Below, piece after piece: positions 45,226 to 53,728 of a stretch of 64,000 nt of DNA. Each line of letters begins with the position of its first letter. Within the stretch, counting starts at the first letter, position 1. The notes under the pieces are model-generated. The model did not search any database. It was given only the letters and a program-made list of their open reading frames with translations, and was not told the origin of the DNA. This DNA comes from an uncultured Erythrobacter sp. (GTDB taxonomy: Bacteria; Pseudomonadota; Alphaproteobacteria; Sphingomonadales; Sphingomonadaceae): positions 434,001-498,000 of the forward strand of contig NZ_OY284433.1 in the NCBI RefSeq assembly GCF_958304185.1, read 5' to 3'. Position numbers and translations under genes: made by a program.

Positions 45226-46044
45226 CTAGCGCAATGCTCCGGCCAAAAGCTTGTGCAGCTTGGAATGCAGCGCATCATTCGCCGCCAGCACCTGATTCGC
45301 ATGGATCGGCTCAGACCGGCCGCGATAGTCGCTGACAAAGCCGCCAGCTTCGCGCACCAGCAGGCAACCAGCTGCCGTGTCCCATTCGCTGAGACCGCTT
45401 TCCCAGAACCCGTCAAACCGGCCCTGCGCCACATAAGCCAGATCAAGCGAAGCCGCGCCGAAGCGACGGATGCCCGCAACCTCAGGGCCGATGGCACCGA
45501 AAATCCGGCTCCATTCGGCAAAGTCGCCGTGGCCGAAGAACGGCACGCCGGTCGCCACCAAGGCATCGGCCAGACGCGAACGGGCGGAGACGCGCAGCCG
45601 CGCATCCTGAAGCCACGCGCCGCGCGACTTTTCCGCCCAGAAGGTCTGATCGGTGATCGGTTGATAGACCACGCCTGCCACCACATCGCCCCAGCCTTTC
45701 CCGTCGGCGCGCGGTTCCTGCGCGGCGATGGAGATGGCGAAGTGCGGGATGCCGTGGAGGAAGTTGCTGGTGCCGTCGAGCGGATCGACGATCCAGCGCG
45801 GCATACCGGGATCGCCCTCAATTACGCCCGCCTCTTCCATGACGAAGCCCCAGCCCGGACGGGCCGCGAGCAGTTCGTCATAAAGAGTGCGCTCGGCGCG
45901 GATATCGGCCTTGCTGACGAAATCGGCCGGACCCTTGCGGCTGACCTGAAGGTGTTCGACTTCGCCGAAATCGCGCCGCAAACGCCCGCCCGCTTTACGC
46001 GCGGCGCGTTCCATCACGCGGATCAGGCCTGAGATAGCTGCCAT
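45226..46044 (-). CDS. Inositol monophosphatase family protein (SuhB-like)
   Basis: A 272-residue phosphatase of the IMPase superfamily, hydrolysing inositol-1-phosphate or related sugar phosphates with magnesium. Metal-site motifs are VMEEAG (first acid), WIVDPLDGTSNFLHGIPHF with the D-P-L-D-G-T core, and SEWDTAAGCLLVREAGG. In proteobacteria such proteins are often named SuhB and may also bind RNA polymerase. It starts nine bases after efp on the same strand, which suggests co-transcription. Confidence 0.9.
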   Translation of the reverse strand: MAAISGLIRVMERAARKAGGRLRRDFGEVEHLQVSRKGPADFVSKADIRAERTLYDELLAARPGWGFVMEEAGVIEGDPGMPRWIVDPLDGTSNFLHGIPHFAISIAAQEPRADGKGWGDVVAGVVYQPITDQTFWAEKSRGAWLQDARLRVSARSRLADALVATGVPFFGHGDFAEWSRIFGAIGPEVAGIRRFGAASLDLAYVAQGRFDGFWESGLSEWDTAAGCLLVREAGGFVSDYRGRSEPIHANQVLAANDALHSKLHKLLAGALR

Positions 46045-46053
46045 GATTTGTGC

Positions 46054-46617
46054 TCAGCTCGCCTTGCCGACATAGGCTTGCTCATACACATCGACCACGA
46101 TGCGCGTGCCAGCACCGATATGCGGCGGCACCATGATGCGCACGCCGTTGTCGAGGATCGCGGGCTTGTAGCTGGACGAGGCGGTCTGCCCCTTCACCAC
46201 CGCATCAGCTTCGACAATCATGGCTTCGATCTGCGAGGGCAGTTCGACCGAGATCGGCTTTTCGTCCCACAGCTCAAGGTTCACCTGCATCCCGTCCTGA
46301 AGGAACGGGCGCGCATCGCCGAGCAAGTCGCCGGGCAGCGTGATCTGCTCGTAGGTGTCGTTGTCCATGAAGACGAGGTCTTCGCCCTCGGCATAGAGGA
46401 ACTGGAAGGGCTTGGTATCGAGCCGCACGCGTTCAATCGTGTCAGCGCTGCGGAAACGCACGTTGGTCTTGCGGCCATCTTGCAGGTTCTTCATTTCGAC
46501 CTGCATGTAAGCCCCGCCCTTGCCGGGCTGCGTGTGCTGGATCTTGGCAACTTTCCAGATGCCTTTTTCATATTCCAGGATGTTGCCGGGGCGGATATCG
46601 ACGCCGCTGATCTTCAT
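46054..46617 (-). CDS. efp: Translation elongation factor P
   Basis: A 187-residue EF-P that relieves ribosome stalling at polyproline stretches. The three OB-like domains have normal length. The N-terminus [19 protein letters not shown] and the tip loop [11 protein letters not shown] are visible; the lysine in PGKGG is the residue that is modified in EpmA-type systems. The ATG at 46617 starts the standard N-terminus; the longer frame to 46791 crosses the intergenic region. It heads a probable operon with the SuhB-like gene. Confidence 0.96.
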   Translation of the reverse strand: MKISGVDIRPGNILEYEKGIWKVAKIQHTQPGKGGAYMQVEMKNLQDGRKTNVRFRSADTIERVRLDTKPFQFLYAEGEDLVFMDNDTYEQITLPGDLLGDARPFLQDGMQVNLELWDEKPISVELPSQIEAMIVEADAVVKGQTASSSYKPAILDNGVRIMVPPHIGAGTRIVVDVYEQAYVGKAS

Positions 46618-46792
46618 GGGGCTGTGGGCCTTCTTACGTGGTGGAAAGAGCGTTGAGGCGCGCCGCCGCAAAGGCGCACGCCCGCAAATGATGCGCGCCC
46701 ATAGCCGAGCGGACCCGTCCGGGCAAGCGCGGGCAAATGGCTCGCGAAAGACTTGGCCTTCCCGTCCGGCTGCTGGTAGAGGCGCGAGCATT

Positions 46793-47215
46793 ATGAAGAC
46801 CCGCTATGTGCTCCTGCTGATTGTCAGCGCCGCGGCCGCTGCCGCTTTCCTGCCGGGCGGTGCCCAAGGGCAAGACCGCAATGCGTCGCGCCCGCAACCC
46901 CGTGCCGCCGCACCTGCCAGCGGGATGCTCGGCATTCTCCAGCACGGCAACTGGCAATGCGCGCTGCCGGGCGATGCCGGGGGTGAGGCCTTTGTCGAAG
47001 TCCCCGAAGAAGCGTTCCGGATCGGCACCGCCTCCAGCTATGAAAACCCCGAAGGCAACGGCATCTACCTGCTGCGCGGCACCGAATTGGTCTTCACCCG
47101 CGGCCCCAAGAAAGATCAGCGCTTCCGGGTGCTGGGCGAGAACACCTTGCAAAAGCTCAACCCCGATGGGAGCCTCAGCAAGCTGATCTGCACGCGCGTG
47201 GGCAACACCAACTAG
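46793..47215 (+). CDS. Small secreted hypothetical protein
   Basis: A 140-residue protein. The start [19 protein letters not shown] forms a Sec signal peptide with a probable cleavage after GGAQGQ. The mature part contains two cysteines (WQCALPG and LICTRVG) that could pair, and a repeated small beta-rich motif with FRIGTASSY and [19 protein letters not shown]. No family was recognised. It is divergent from efp. Codon use is normal for the window, so a real periplasmic protein is likely. Confidence 0.7.
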   Translation: MKTRYVLLLIVSAAAAAAFLPGGAQGQDRNASRPQPRAAAPASGMLGILQHGNWQCALPGDAGGEAFVEVPEEAFRIGTASSYENPEGNGIYLLRGTELVFTRGPKKDQRFRVLGENTLQKLNPDGSLSKLICTRVGNTN

Positions 47216-47322
47216 GTTGGCGACGCGGACGCGGCGGCGGGGATTGCAAGCGCAAAACTGCCGTTCGGCTAGCGACCCCAGAGAACCATCACAGACCAAG
47301 TGGGTTACTCAGACTGTGGTTT

Positions 47323-48312
47323 CTATCGGAGCGTTTGCTTTAATGGGACCGATAGACCCGAAACACGGGCGAGCTCGCCGATCCACGCGCTCACTTCGCG
47401 GATCTCGTCTTCGGTGACCGCACTGCGCGATCGTTCGACATCGCGTGCTTCTTTGGTGACGTAATCAATCCCGGTCTTGGCGTCGGTGGCAAATACCGGC
47501 CCGTCCAGAATAGCGCTGATATCGCGCTCCTGAAGCCCAAGCGAGAGATGCGCGGCTGATGATGTGATCGTGGCAGCGCGGTTTTGGTCGAAATGTGAGC
47601 TTTGCAGCATGGCGACTCGCGATGCCCCGACGTCGCGTTGTGACGTTCCGAACCAGTTTTGCATCAAGAGCCATCCCAGCGCAGCAACTTGCAGATCAGT
47701 CATGCCGGGAATAAGCGCCTCAAAAGCATCGACCTCGCCAGCATAGGTGGCCGCGACAAGATAGGTTTGTCTGCCCCATTGCCGACCCAAGAGGCCCTTG
47801 CGCACAATCGCCCAAAGGAACTCATCCAGCGCGTTGGTCAGCAGGATCGCTTGCATAACTTTGCGCGTCGCCATGATCTTGGGGATCAGACGGTTCTGAA
47901 AATTGCTCGGCTTGATCACAATCGCCTCACCGGCGGGATGTGGCCGCGACAATAGGTCTATGACCAAGGCGATCAGCTGATCACTGGGGTCGGTAAGGCG
48001 GGAGAGGCTGTTGAGTATCTCAGGCTCGTTGAGGCCAAGCACCTTGCCTTCGACGCTGAGTGCCCGGAGCAGCAGCGTTGACCGACAAAAGCCCGAATGG
48101 AAAATGAAGCCAACCGGCCCTGCTTGCAGGCGAGCGCCGTGAAGGTCCTTGATTGACACCCATTGGTGTTCCTTGCCCCTTTGATTGGCGAGGAACTCAT
48201 GTGCATTCATTTCGTCGCGGGTAAACCGGACAAACAGCATCTCTTTGCCAGATTGATCAATCTGATGCGGGAGCCATTCAGGATTTGATAGAATCTGATT
48301 AAGTGTAGCCAT
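47323..48312 (-). CDS. Sulfotransferase-like P-loop protein of unusual composition
   Basis: A 329-residue protein starting MATLNQILSNPEWLPHQID. GFIFHSGFCRSTLLLRAL resembles the 5'-phosphosulfate-binding loop of sulfotransferase-fold enzymes. AILDGPVFATDAKTGIDY and a C-terminal helix pair close the protein. The coding DNA is less GC-rich, with many A/T third positions, unlike its neighbours, a sign of recent acquisition. It lies 64 bases after thiE on the same strand. Catalytic activity and substrate are unknown; other P-loop functions cannot be excluded. Confidence 0.6.
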   Translation of the reverse strand: MATLNQILSNPEWLPHQIDQSGKEMLFVRFTRDEMNAHEFLANQRGKEHQWVSIKDLHGARLQAGPVGFIFHSGFCRSTLLLRALSVEGKVLGLNEPEILNSLSRLTDPSDQLIALVIDLLSRPHPAGEAIVIKPSNFQNRLIPKIMATRKVMQAILLTNALDEFLWAIVRKGLLGRQWGRQTYLVAATYAGEVDAFEALIPGMTDLQVAALGWLLMQNWFGTSQRDVGASRVAMLQSSHFDQNRAATITSSAAHLSLGLQERDISAILDGPVFATDAKTGIDYVTKEARDVERSRSAVTEDEIREVSAWIGELARVSGLSVPLKQTLR

Positions 48313-48376
48313 TCTGCCGAAGTATCGGCCGGAAAGCTCAGCTGTGCAATGACGTTCCCAAGAGCGAACCCTCGCT

Positions 48377-49006
48377 TCAGCCGCGCATCGCCTTGGCGAA
48401 AGCCTCAACGGCGGCGACCTCGTCACCGTTCCACACTGCGCCCGACACCGCGAGGAAATCCGCGCCCGCCTCGATCAGCGGCTTACAGTTTTCCGGCGTG
48501 ATCCCGCCGATGGCAACGCAGGGGATTTCGAAAATGCTCGTCCACCATTGCAGCGTTTCAAGGTCAGGGACCTCGGCATCCGGCCCCTTGTCCTTGGTGG
48601 TCGAAGGGTAGAACGCGCCGAACGCGACGTAATCCGCCCCCGCCTCGCCAGCTTCCATCGCCATGTGGCGGCTGGCGTGGCAGGTGACGCCGATCTGTGC
48701 TTCGCGCCCTAGTTCCTCGCGCGCATCACGGGGCGAGCCGTCGTCTTGCCCCAGATGCACCCCGTCAGCCTTCAGCCGCTTGGCCAGCGAGACCGAATCA
48801 TTGACGATGAAGGCCACGTCATGCGCGGCGCAGATGGCTTGGAGCGGCTCGGCCAGCGCAGCGGCTTCATGGCTGTCGACGCCTTTCACCCGGAACTGGA
48901 ACGCGGTCACGAGGCCCTTCCCCGCCACCAACGCGCGTTCGAGCCGCTGGGGAAAGGTGCCGCCCACATCGAGCGGGGAGATGAGATAGAGCTGTGTTTC
49001 GGTCAT
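48377..49006 (-). CDS. thiE: Thiamine phosphate synthase
   Basis: A 209-residue TIM-barrel enzyme that joins HMP pyrophosphate to thiazole phosphate. Motifs include VAFIVNDSVSLAKRL and ADGVHLGQDDGSPRDAREEL (pyrophosphate and magnesium site), ADYVAFGAFYPSTTKDKG and PCVAIGGITPENC with the phosphate-binding glycine loop. Length is normal. No other thiamine genes are near. TenI-like relatives share the fold, but the QDD motif favours ThiE. Confidence 0.88.
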   Translation of the reverse strand: MTETQLYLISPLDVGGTFPQRLERALVAGKGLVTAFQFRVKGVDSHEAAALAEPLQAICAAHDVAFIVNDSVSLAKRLKADGVHLGQDDGSPRDAREELGREAQIGVTCHASRHMAMEAGEAGADYVAFGAFYPSTTKDKGPDAEVPDLETLQWWTSIFEIPCVAIGGITPENCKPLIEAGADFLAVSGAVWNGDEVAAVEAFAKAMRG

Positions 49007-49086
49007 GGCCGGAACCGCTAATCGCTCGCGCGGTCGCTGTCACCTGTTCAGCCGCCACTCAGCCATTGGAGCGCTAAACCGCGATC

Positions 49087-49494
49087 ATGAACCATCTGCT
49101 CCGCGCCGCCCTGCCCCTCACCCTCGCCGCTGTGCTTGGCGCCTGCGCCGTCATCCCCGACCGCGCCGGGGTAGAAAGCATTTCGCTGCCTCAGGGGAGC
49201 CCCGCCGCGCTGCTTCAAACCGTGCAGGTCGGCGATCTGACCGTGACCCCGCAGGAAGTGGTCGAAGACAGCCGTTGCCCGATCAACGCCCGCTGCATCT
49301 GGGCCGGGCGGCTGGTGGTGCGAACCCGGATCGACGGTGCAGGCTGGCGCGATACCGCTGACCTGACGCTGGGCGAGCCGTTCGGCACGCATGGCACGGT
49401 AATCGCGTTGACCTCAGGCGAACCCGCCCCCGAAGCCGGAGCCGGACGCGAGACCATCAAGGAGGATTACCGCTTCACCTTCGAAGCGCGTTGA
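49087..49494 (+). CDS. Hypothetical lipoprotein
   Basis: A 135-residue protein. The leader LLRAALPLTLAAVLGAC ends in a lipobox (LGAC), so the mature protein starts at a lipid-modified cysteine. The remainder is beta-rich with two further cysteines in SRCPINARCIWAGR, a motif seen in small bacterial lipoproteins of unknown role. It is convergent with the aldolase gene, four bases away. No function can be assigned. Confidence 0.72.
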   Translation: MNHLLRAALPLTLAAVLGACAVIPDRAGVESISLPQGSPAALLQTVQVGDLTVTPQEVVEDSRCPINARCIWAGRLVVRTRIDGAGWRDTADLTLGEPFGTHGTVIALTSGEPAPEAGAGRETIKEDYRFTFEAR

Positions 49495-49497
49495 GCC

Positions 49498-50382
49498 TCA
49501 GACGCTAGCGCTGGCGATCTTTTCGATCGCCTTGCCGAGCACGGTGTTGAATTCCGCGTCCGACTGGCCCTTGCGCAGATCCTGCAACAGCCCTCGGCTA
49601 AAGCTCGCGATCATTCCGGGGTTCTGGGCGAGGCGTGAACAGGCATCGTCGGTCGAGAACCCACCCGACAGCGCGACCACGCGCAGCACCTTGGGATGCT
49701 GCGTCAGCGGGGTGTAAAGACCGGCGGCGGCTGGGATCGACAGCTTCAGCATCACCTGCTGGCCTTCGGGCAGCGCATCAAGGTGCTTGAGGATTTTTTC
49801 GAGCAGAATGGCTTCGCCCGCCGCGCGGTCATCCGAAGTGATGTCGTATTCCGGCTCGATGATCGGCATCAGGCCCGCAGCGATGATCTGCGCGCCAATC
49901 GCGAACTGCTGGGCAACCACAGCGGCGATCCCGGCAGGATTGGCGGACTTGATCACCGAGCGCATCTTGGTGCCGAACATCCCCGCCGCCACAGACTTTT
50001 CGAGCAGTGCCGCCAGCTTCTCCATCGGCTTCATCAGCTGCACGCCGTCCGCCTCATCAGCCAGACCTTCGTCGACCTTGATGAACGGCACGATCCCACG
50101 TGCCTTCAACGCATCGCCCGTCGAGATGCCGTCGACCACGCCGTCCATCGTGCGCTCGAACAAGATCGCTCCGATCACCTTTCCGCTGCCAAAGCAGGGC
50201 GAGGTGATGACGCGGGCGCGCATCGCGTGGATCTGAGCGAACATTTCCTCCTCACCCGACCACTCGGCATCATCCACCCCGTAACCGCGCAGCGCCTTGG
50301 GTGTGGAGCCACCCGACTGGTCGAGCGCAGCAATGAATCCCTGTCCGGTGGCGATACGAGTCGTCATTTCGAGGGTATTCAT
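49498..50382 (-). CDS. Class I fructose-bisphosphate aldolase
   Basis: A 294-residue Schiff-base aldolase interconverting fructose-1,6-bisphosphate with the two triose phosphates. The N-terminus GQGFIAALDQSGGSTPKAL, the central GIVPFIKVDEGL with a lysine, and the motif VMLKLSIPA are typical of the bacterial class I (Fda) family. It is the last gene of the tkt-gap-pgk row and thus clusters with other Calvin/glycolysis-type steps. Length is normal. A 135-base gap separates it from the PaaI gene. Confidence 0.92.
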   Translation of the reverse strand: MNTLEMTTRIATGQGFIAALDQSGGSTPKALRGYGVDDAEWSGEEEMFAQIHAMRARVITSPCFGSGKVIGAILFERTMDGVVDGISTGDALKARGIVPFIKVDEGLADEADGVQLMKPMEKLAALLEKSVAAGMFGTKMRSVIKSANPAGIAAVVAQQFAIGAQIIAAGLMPIIEPEYDITSDDRAAGEAILLEKILKHLDALPEGQQVMLKLSIPAAAGLYTPLTQHPKVLRVVALSGGFSTDDACSRLAQNPGMIASFSRGLLQDLRKGQSDAEFNTVLGKAIEKIASASV

Positions 50383-50517
50383 GGCTGGCTTTCTCCGGTG
50401 AGAAGGTGGTCAGAAGTGCGGCCTGTTTCCGTCTTTGCATAGGTATGCACAAACCCGATGACGCGCCATTAGCGAGCCCTCGCGGATGCTGCAACCGCGA
50501 AGGCGGCCGCGATGCGA

Positions 50518-50970
50518 TCAACGGCGGGTCAGGCGCCGGATGATGCCGGTGAAGCTCAGGGCGGGCTTGCCATCGCCGGTGATGATCCCGCGCACGAAAA
50601 TCGTCTTGCCGCCCCCGCGCGTCACTTCCCCCCGCGCCTCGACCAGCGCGCCGTCTGCCACCGAACCGAGGAAATCGCCCGCAAGGTTCAGGGTAACCGC
50701 GTGGTCGCCGTTCAACTCGTCGGTCGCGATGGCGAACAGGGCGAAATCGGCGAAGGTCAGCAGGCAGCCGCCATGCATGAAGCCGCCGCCGTTCATATGG
50801 CGCGGTTCCGCACGGAAGGCGCTGACATAGGAGCCGTCCTCGTCACGCCGGTAGTAGAACGGGCCGGAGCGCGTTTCGAACGGATCACCCTGCCAATAGC
50901 GCCACCCGGCGAACTCGCCGCTCTCCATGACGCTCAACTGGCCGTAACTGGTTTCTACCGCTTCGCTCAT
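50518..50970 (-). CDS. PaaI family (hotdog-fold) thioesterase
   Basis: A 150-residue hotdog-fold protein of the PaaI/YbgC-like acyl-CoA thioesterase group. MNGGGFMHGGCLLTFADFAL carries the conserved HGG-x4-D-type site, and GDFLGSVADGALVEARGEV with GKTIFVRGII forms the core sheet. The start MSEAVETSYG at 50970 fits the 2-base spacing from the upstream NTF2-like gene. The acyl substrate is unknown. Its place in the tkt operon is not explained by metabolism. Confidence 0.82.
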   Translation of the reverse strand: MSEAVETSYGQLSVMESGEFAGWRYWQGDPFETRSGPFYYRRDEDGSYVSAFRAEPRHMNGGGFMHGGCLLTFADFALFAIATDELNGDHAVTLNLAGDFLGSVADGALVEARGEVTRGGGKTIFVRGIITGDGKPALSFTGIIRRLTRR

Positions 50971-50972
50971 CA

Positions 50973-51398
50973 CTACTTCCACAATTGCAGGCGGCTGACG
51001 GCCGCTGCGATGCTATCGTCCTGATCGAGCCGCGCGAGGCTGCGTTCGGCCAATTTCCACCCGCCGATCGTGCCCTTGCGCCACATATCGGTGACAAGGA
51101 ACCCGCCGCTCCAGACCTTCGGCCCGAACGCAAGTTCAAGCTCCGCTCCGGCGACGAACCACGCGCTTTTGCCATATGGGCGCACGATCACTTCGCGGAA
51201 GGCGAAGCGGGTGCAGGCAAAGCCTCGCTCCATCGCTGCGAGGAAGCTCGGGCGATCAAGCAGTTGCGGCGGAGAACTACCGACAAGCAGCATGAAATCG
51301 CGGGCGGTGATCTTCTTCATCGCCTTTACATCGCCCGCCACCCAAGCGCGCATTGCGCCGAGTGCCAGCGCTTCGATCTCGGCCGTCACATCCGCCAT
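50973..51398 (-). CDS. NTF2-like (SnoaL/DUF4440-type) protein
   Basis: A 141-residue protein with an NTF2-like cone fold. Helical IEALALGAMRAWVAGDVKAM is followed by TARDFMLLVGSSPPQLLDR and beta strands ending WKLAERSLARLDQDD. Such proteins are binding or isomerase-like domains, and no substrate can be inferred. The ATG at 51398 is 2 bases from the pgk stop and its own stop is 2 bases from the PaaI start, so it belongs to the same transcript. Confidence 0.75.
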   Translation of the reverse strand: MADVTAEIEALALGAMRAWVAGDVKAMKKITARDFMLLVGSSPPQLLDRPSFLAAMERGFACTRFAFREVIVRPYGKSAWFVAGAELELAFGPKVWSGGFLVTDMWRKGTIGGWKLAERSLARLDQDDSIAAAVSRLQLWK

Positions 51399-51400
51399 GG

Positions 51401-52606
51401 TCAGACTTCGAGCGCCGCCACGCCGGGCAGCACCCGGCCTTCCATCCATTCGAGGAAGGCGCCACCAGCGGTTGAAATATAAGTGAAATCTCCTGAAACA
51501 CCCGCCTGCGCCAGCGCCGCAACGGTATCGCCGCCGCCCGCCACACTGATCAGCGAGCCCTCCAGCGTCAGCGCCGCCGCCGTGCGCGCCAGTGCCACGG
51601 TGGCGGCATCGAACGGCTCGGTCTCGAACGCGCCGAGCGGGCCGTTCCATACCAGCGTGCGGCAGGTTTTGAGCACGTCGGCCAGCGCCTCCACCGCCTG
51701 CGGGCCAATATCGAGGATCATCTCGTCGGCAGCGACTTCGTGGACATTGCAGGTGCGCAAGCTCGCCGGGTTGGCGGCGAATTCCTTGGCGACCACCACG
51801 TCATAGGGCAGGTGAACGGTGCAGCCCGCATTGTCCGCCTCGTCCATGATCCGGGCCACGGTTGCGGCGAGATCATGCTCGCACAGTGACTTGCCGACAT
51901 CCACTCCGCGAGCGGCGAGGAAAGTGTTGGCCATGCCGCCGCCGATGATGAGATGCTGCACCTTGCCCACCAGATGTTCGAGCACGGCCAGCTTGGACGA
52001 GACCTTGGCCCCGCCGACCACGGCCGCGACCGGCTGCTGCGGCGTGCCGAGCGCGGCGTCGAGCGCCTTTAACTCGCCCTCCATCGAACGACCGGCATAA
52101 GACGGCAGGAAATGCGTGAGCCCCTCGGTTGTCGCATGGGCGCGGTGCGCGGCGCTGAAGGCGTCGTTCACATACAGCGTCCCGTGCGCCGCGATAGCTT
52201 GCGCGAAGTTGGGGTCGTTACCCTCCTCGCCCGGCCAGAAACGGGTGTTGTCGAGCAACCCGATATCGCCGCTGCGCAGGATGGTGCTGACCGCCTGATC
52301 GACCACTGGCCCGGCGATTTCGGGGATGAACATGACTTCCTTGCCCAGCACCCGCTCCACATCGCCGATCACCATGCTGGTCGACAGCATCGAAGATCGC
52401 TGCCCGCCGGGACGCCCGAAATGCGCCAGCAGCAGCACCTTGGCCCCGCGTCCGGCGAGTTCAAGGATAGTGGGGCGCGCTGCCTCGACCCGCGTGACGT
52501 CGGTGGCCGAGCCATCCTTCATCGGCAGGTTGAGATCGACACGAACCAGCGCGATCTCGCCGGTCAGGTCGGCGGGCAGATCATCGAGGGTCTTGAACTT
52601 GGGCAT
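51401..52606 (-). CDS. pgk: Phosphoglycerate kinase
   Basis: A 401-residue glycolytic/gluconeogenic kinase converting 1,3-bisphosphoglycerate and ADP to 3-phosphoglycerate and ATP. Motifs include VRVDLNLPMKDG, LLLAHFGRPGG, GLLDNTRFWPGEEGNDP, VVGGAKVSSKLAVLEHL and the C-terminal SVAGGGDTVAAL with the nucleotide loop. Length is normal. It follows gap; the 99-base gap between them is filled by a dispersed repeat (52618-52697). Confidence 0.97.
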   Translation of the reverse strand: MPKFKTLDDLPADLTGEIALVRVDLNLPMKDGSATDVTRVEAARPTILELAGRGAKVLLLAHFGRPGGQRSSMLSTSMVIGDVERVLGKEVMFIPEIAGPVVDQAVSTILRSGDIGLLDNTRFWPGEEGNDPNFAQAIAAHGTLYVNDAFSAAHRAHATTEGLTHFLPSYAGRSMEGELKALDAALGTPQQPVAAVVGGAKVSSKLAVLEHLVGKVQHLIIGGGMANTFLAARGVDVGKSLCEHDLAATVARIMDEADNAGCTVHLPYDVVVAKEFAANPASLRTCNVHEVAADEMILDIGPQAVEALADVLKTCRTLVWNGPLGAFETEPFDAATVALARTAAALTLEGSLISVAGGGDTVAALAQAGVSGDFTYISTAGGAFLEWMEGRVLPGVAALEV

Positions 52607-52617
52607 TTTTCCGTCCC

Positions 52618-52697
52618 GTCATTCCGGCGAACGCCAGAACCCAGAAGGCTCCAGCTGCGCACATCCGTGCTGGGCCCCGGCCTGCGCCGGGGTGACG
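52618..52697. repeat. RHPGAGRGP-type dispersed palindrome
   Basis: An inverted repeat with outer arms GTCATTCCGGCG and CGCCGGGGTGACG. Translated on the minus strand it gives RHPGAGRGP and, after the centre, FWVLAFAGMTG, a well-known signature of dispersed repeats in alpha- and betaproteobacteria. It occupies most of the gap-pgk spacer. Confidence 0.88.
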
Positions 52698-52705
52698 ATA
52701 ATCGC

Positions 52706-53713
52706 TTACAAGAACTTCGCCATCACCCCGGCGGTGTCGATCATCCGGTTGGAGAAGCCCCATTCGTTGTCGTACCAGCTGACGACACGGGCAAGCTTGC
52801 CTTCCATCACGCTGGTTTCGAGGCTGTCGACTGTCGAGGACGCCGGATAGTGGTTGAAGTCCGAGCTGACGAGCGGCTGATCGGTGTAATCGAGCACACC
52901 CTTCATCGCCCCTTCGGCCGCCGCCTTCAGCGCGGCGTTGATTTCTTCCTTGGTGGTCTCGCGGCTCGGCACGAACACCAGATCGACCATCGAGACATTC
53001 GGGGTTGGCACGCGGACCGACGATCCGTCGAGCTTGCCCTTCAGCTCGGGCAGCACCAGACCCACAGCGCGCGCCGCGCCGGTCGTGGTCGGTATCATGT
53101 TCTGCGCACCCGCACGCGCACGGCGCAGATCGGAGTGGATCTGGTCGAGCATCCGCTGATCGTTGGTGTAGCTGTGGATCGTAGTCATGAACCCGCGCTC
53201 GATCCCGATCACGTCGTTCAGCACCTTCGCCACCGGGGCGAGGCAGTTGGTGGTGCAGCTCGCGTTCGATATGATCACGTCATCGCCGGTCAGCGTTTCG
53301 TGGTTCACGCCGTAAACGATGGTCTTGGAAACGCCCGTGGCGGGCGCAGAGATCAGCACGCGCTTGGCCCCGGCGGCCAGATGCGGGCGGCTTGCTTCGT
53401 CGGACTGAAAGAAGCCGGTGCATTCGAGCACGATGTCCACACCCATCGCCGCGTGCGGCAGATTGGCGGGATCGCGTTCCTTGGTCACGGCGATCCGCTT
53501 GCCATTGACGATGATCGCATCGCCATCGGCGGTCACTTCTCCGCCGAAGCGGCCATGAACGGTGTCAAAGGCGAACAGCAGCGCGTTGGACTCGGCATCC
53601 GCCAGATCGTTGATCGCGACCAGTTCGAGATCGTGATCGGTGCGCTCGAGAATAGCGCGGGCGACGAGGCGGCCGATGCGACCGAAGCCGTTGATGGCAA
53701 CTTTGGTGGCCAT
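52706..53713 (-). CDS. gap: Glyceraldehyde-3-phosphate dehydrogenase
   Basis: A 335-residue NAD(P)-linked dehydrogenase. The N-terminal Rossmann motif is [15 protein letters not shown]. The catalytic cysteine lies in [16 protein letters not shown]. The S-loop and phosphate sites include [20 protein letters not shown] and [13 protein letters not shown]. Length is normal. It lies 15 bases after tkt and before pgk. Whether it prefers NAD or NADP cannot be settled from motifs alone. Confidence 0.97.
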   Translation of the reverse strand: MATKVAINGFGRIGRLVARAILERTDHDLELVAINDLADAESNALLFAFDTVHGRFGGEVTADGDAIIVNGKRIAVTKERDPANLPHAAMGVDIVLECTGFFQSDEASRPHLAAGAKRVLISAPATGVSKTIVYGVNHETLTGDDVIISNASCTTNCLAPVAKVLNDVIGIERGFMTTIHSYTNDQRMLDQIHSDLRRARAGAQNMIPTTTGAARAVGLVLPELKGKLDGSSVRVPTPNVSMVDLVFVPSRETTKEEINAALKAAAEGAMKGVLDYTDQPLVSSDFNHYPASSTVDSLETSVMEGKLARVVSWYDNEWGFSNRMIDTAGVMAKFL

Positions 53714-53728
53714 GAGAGGTTCTCCTGC

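Noticed and set aside
47216-47322. A small gene between the secreted protein and the sulfotransferase-like gene
   Set aside because: Short frames only, no ribosome site and no protein-like composition.
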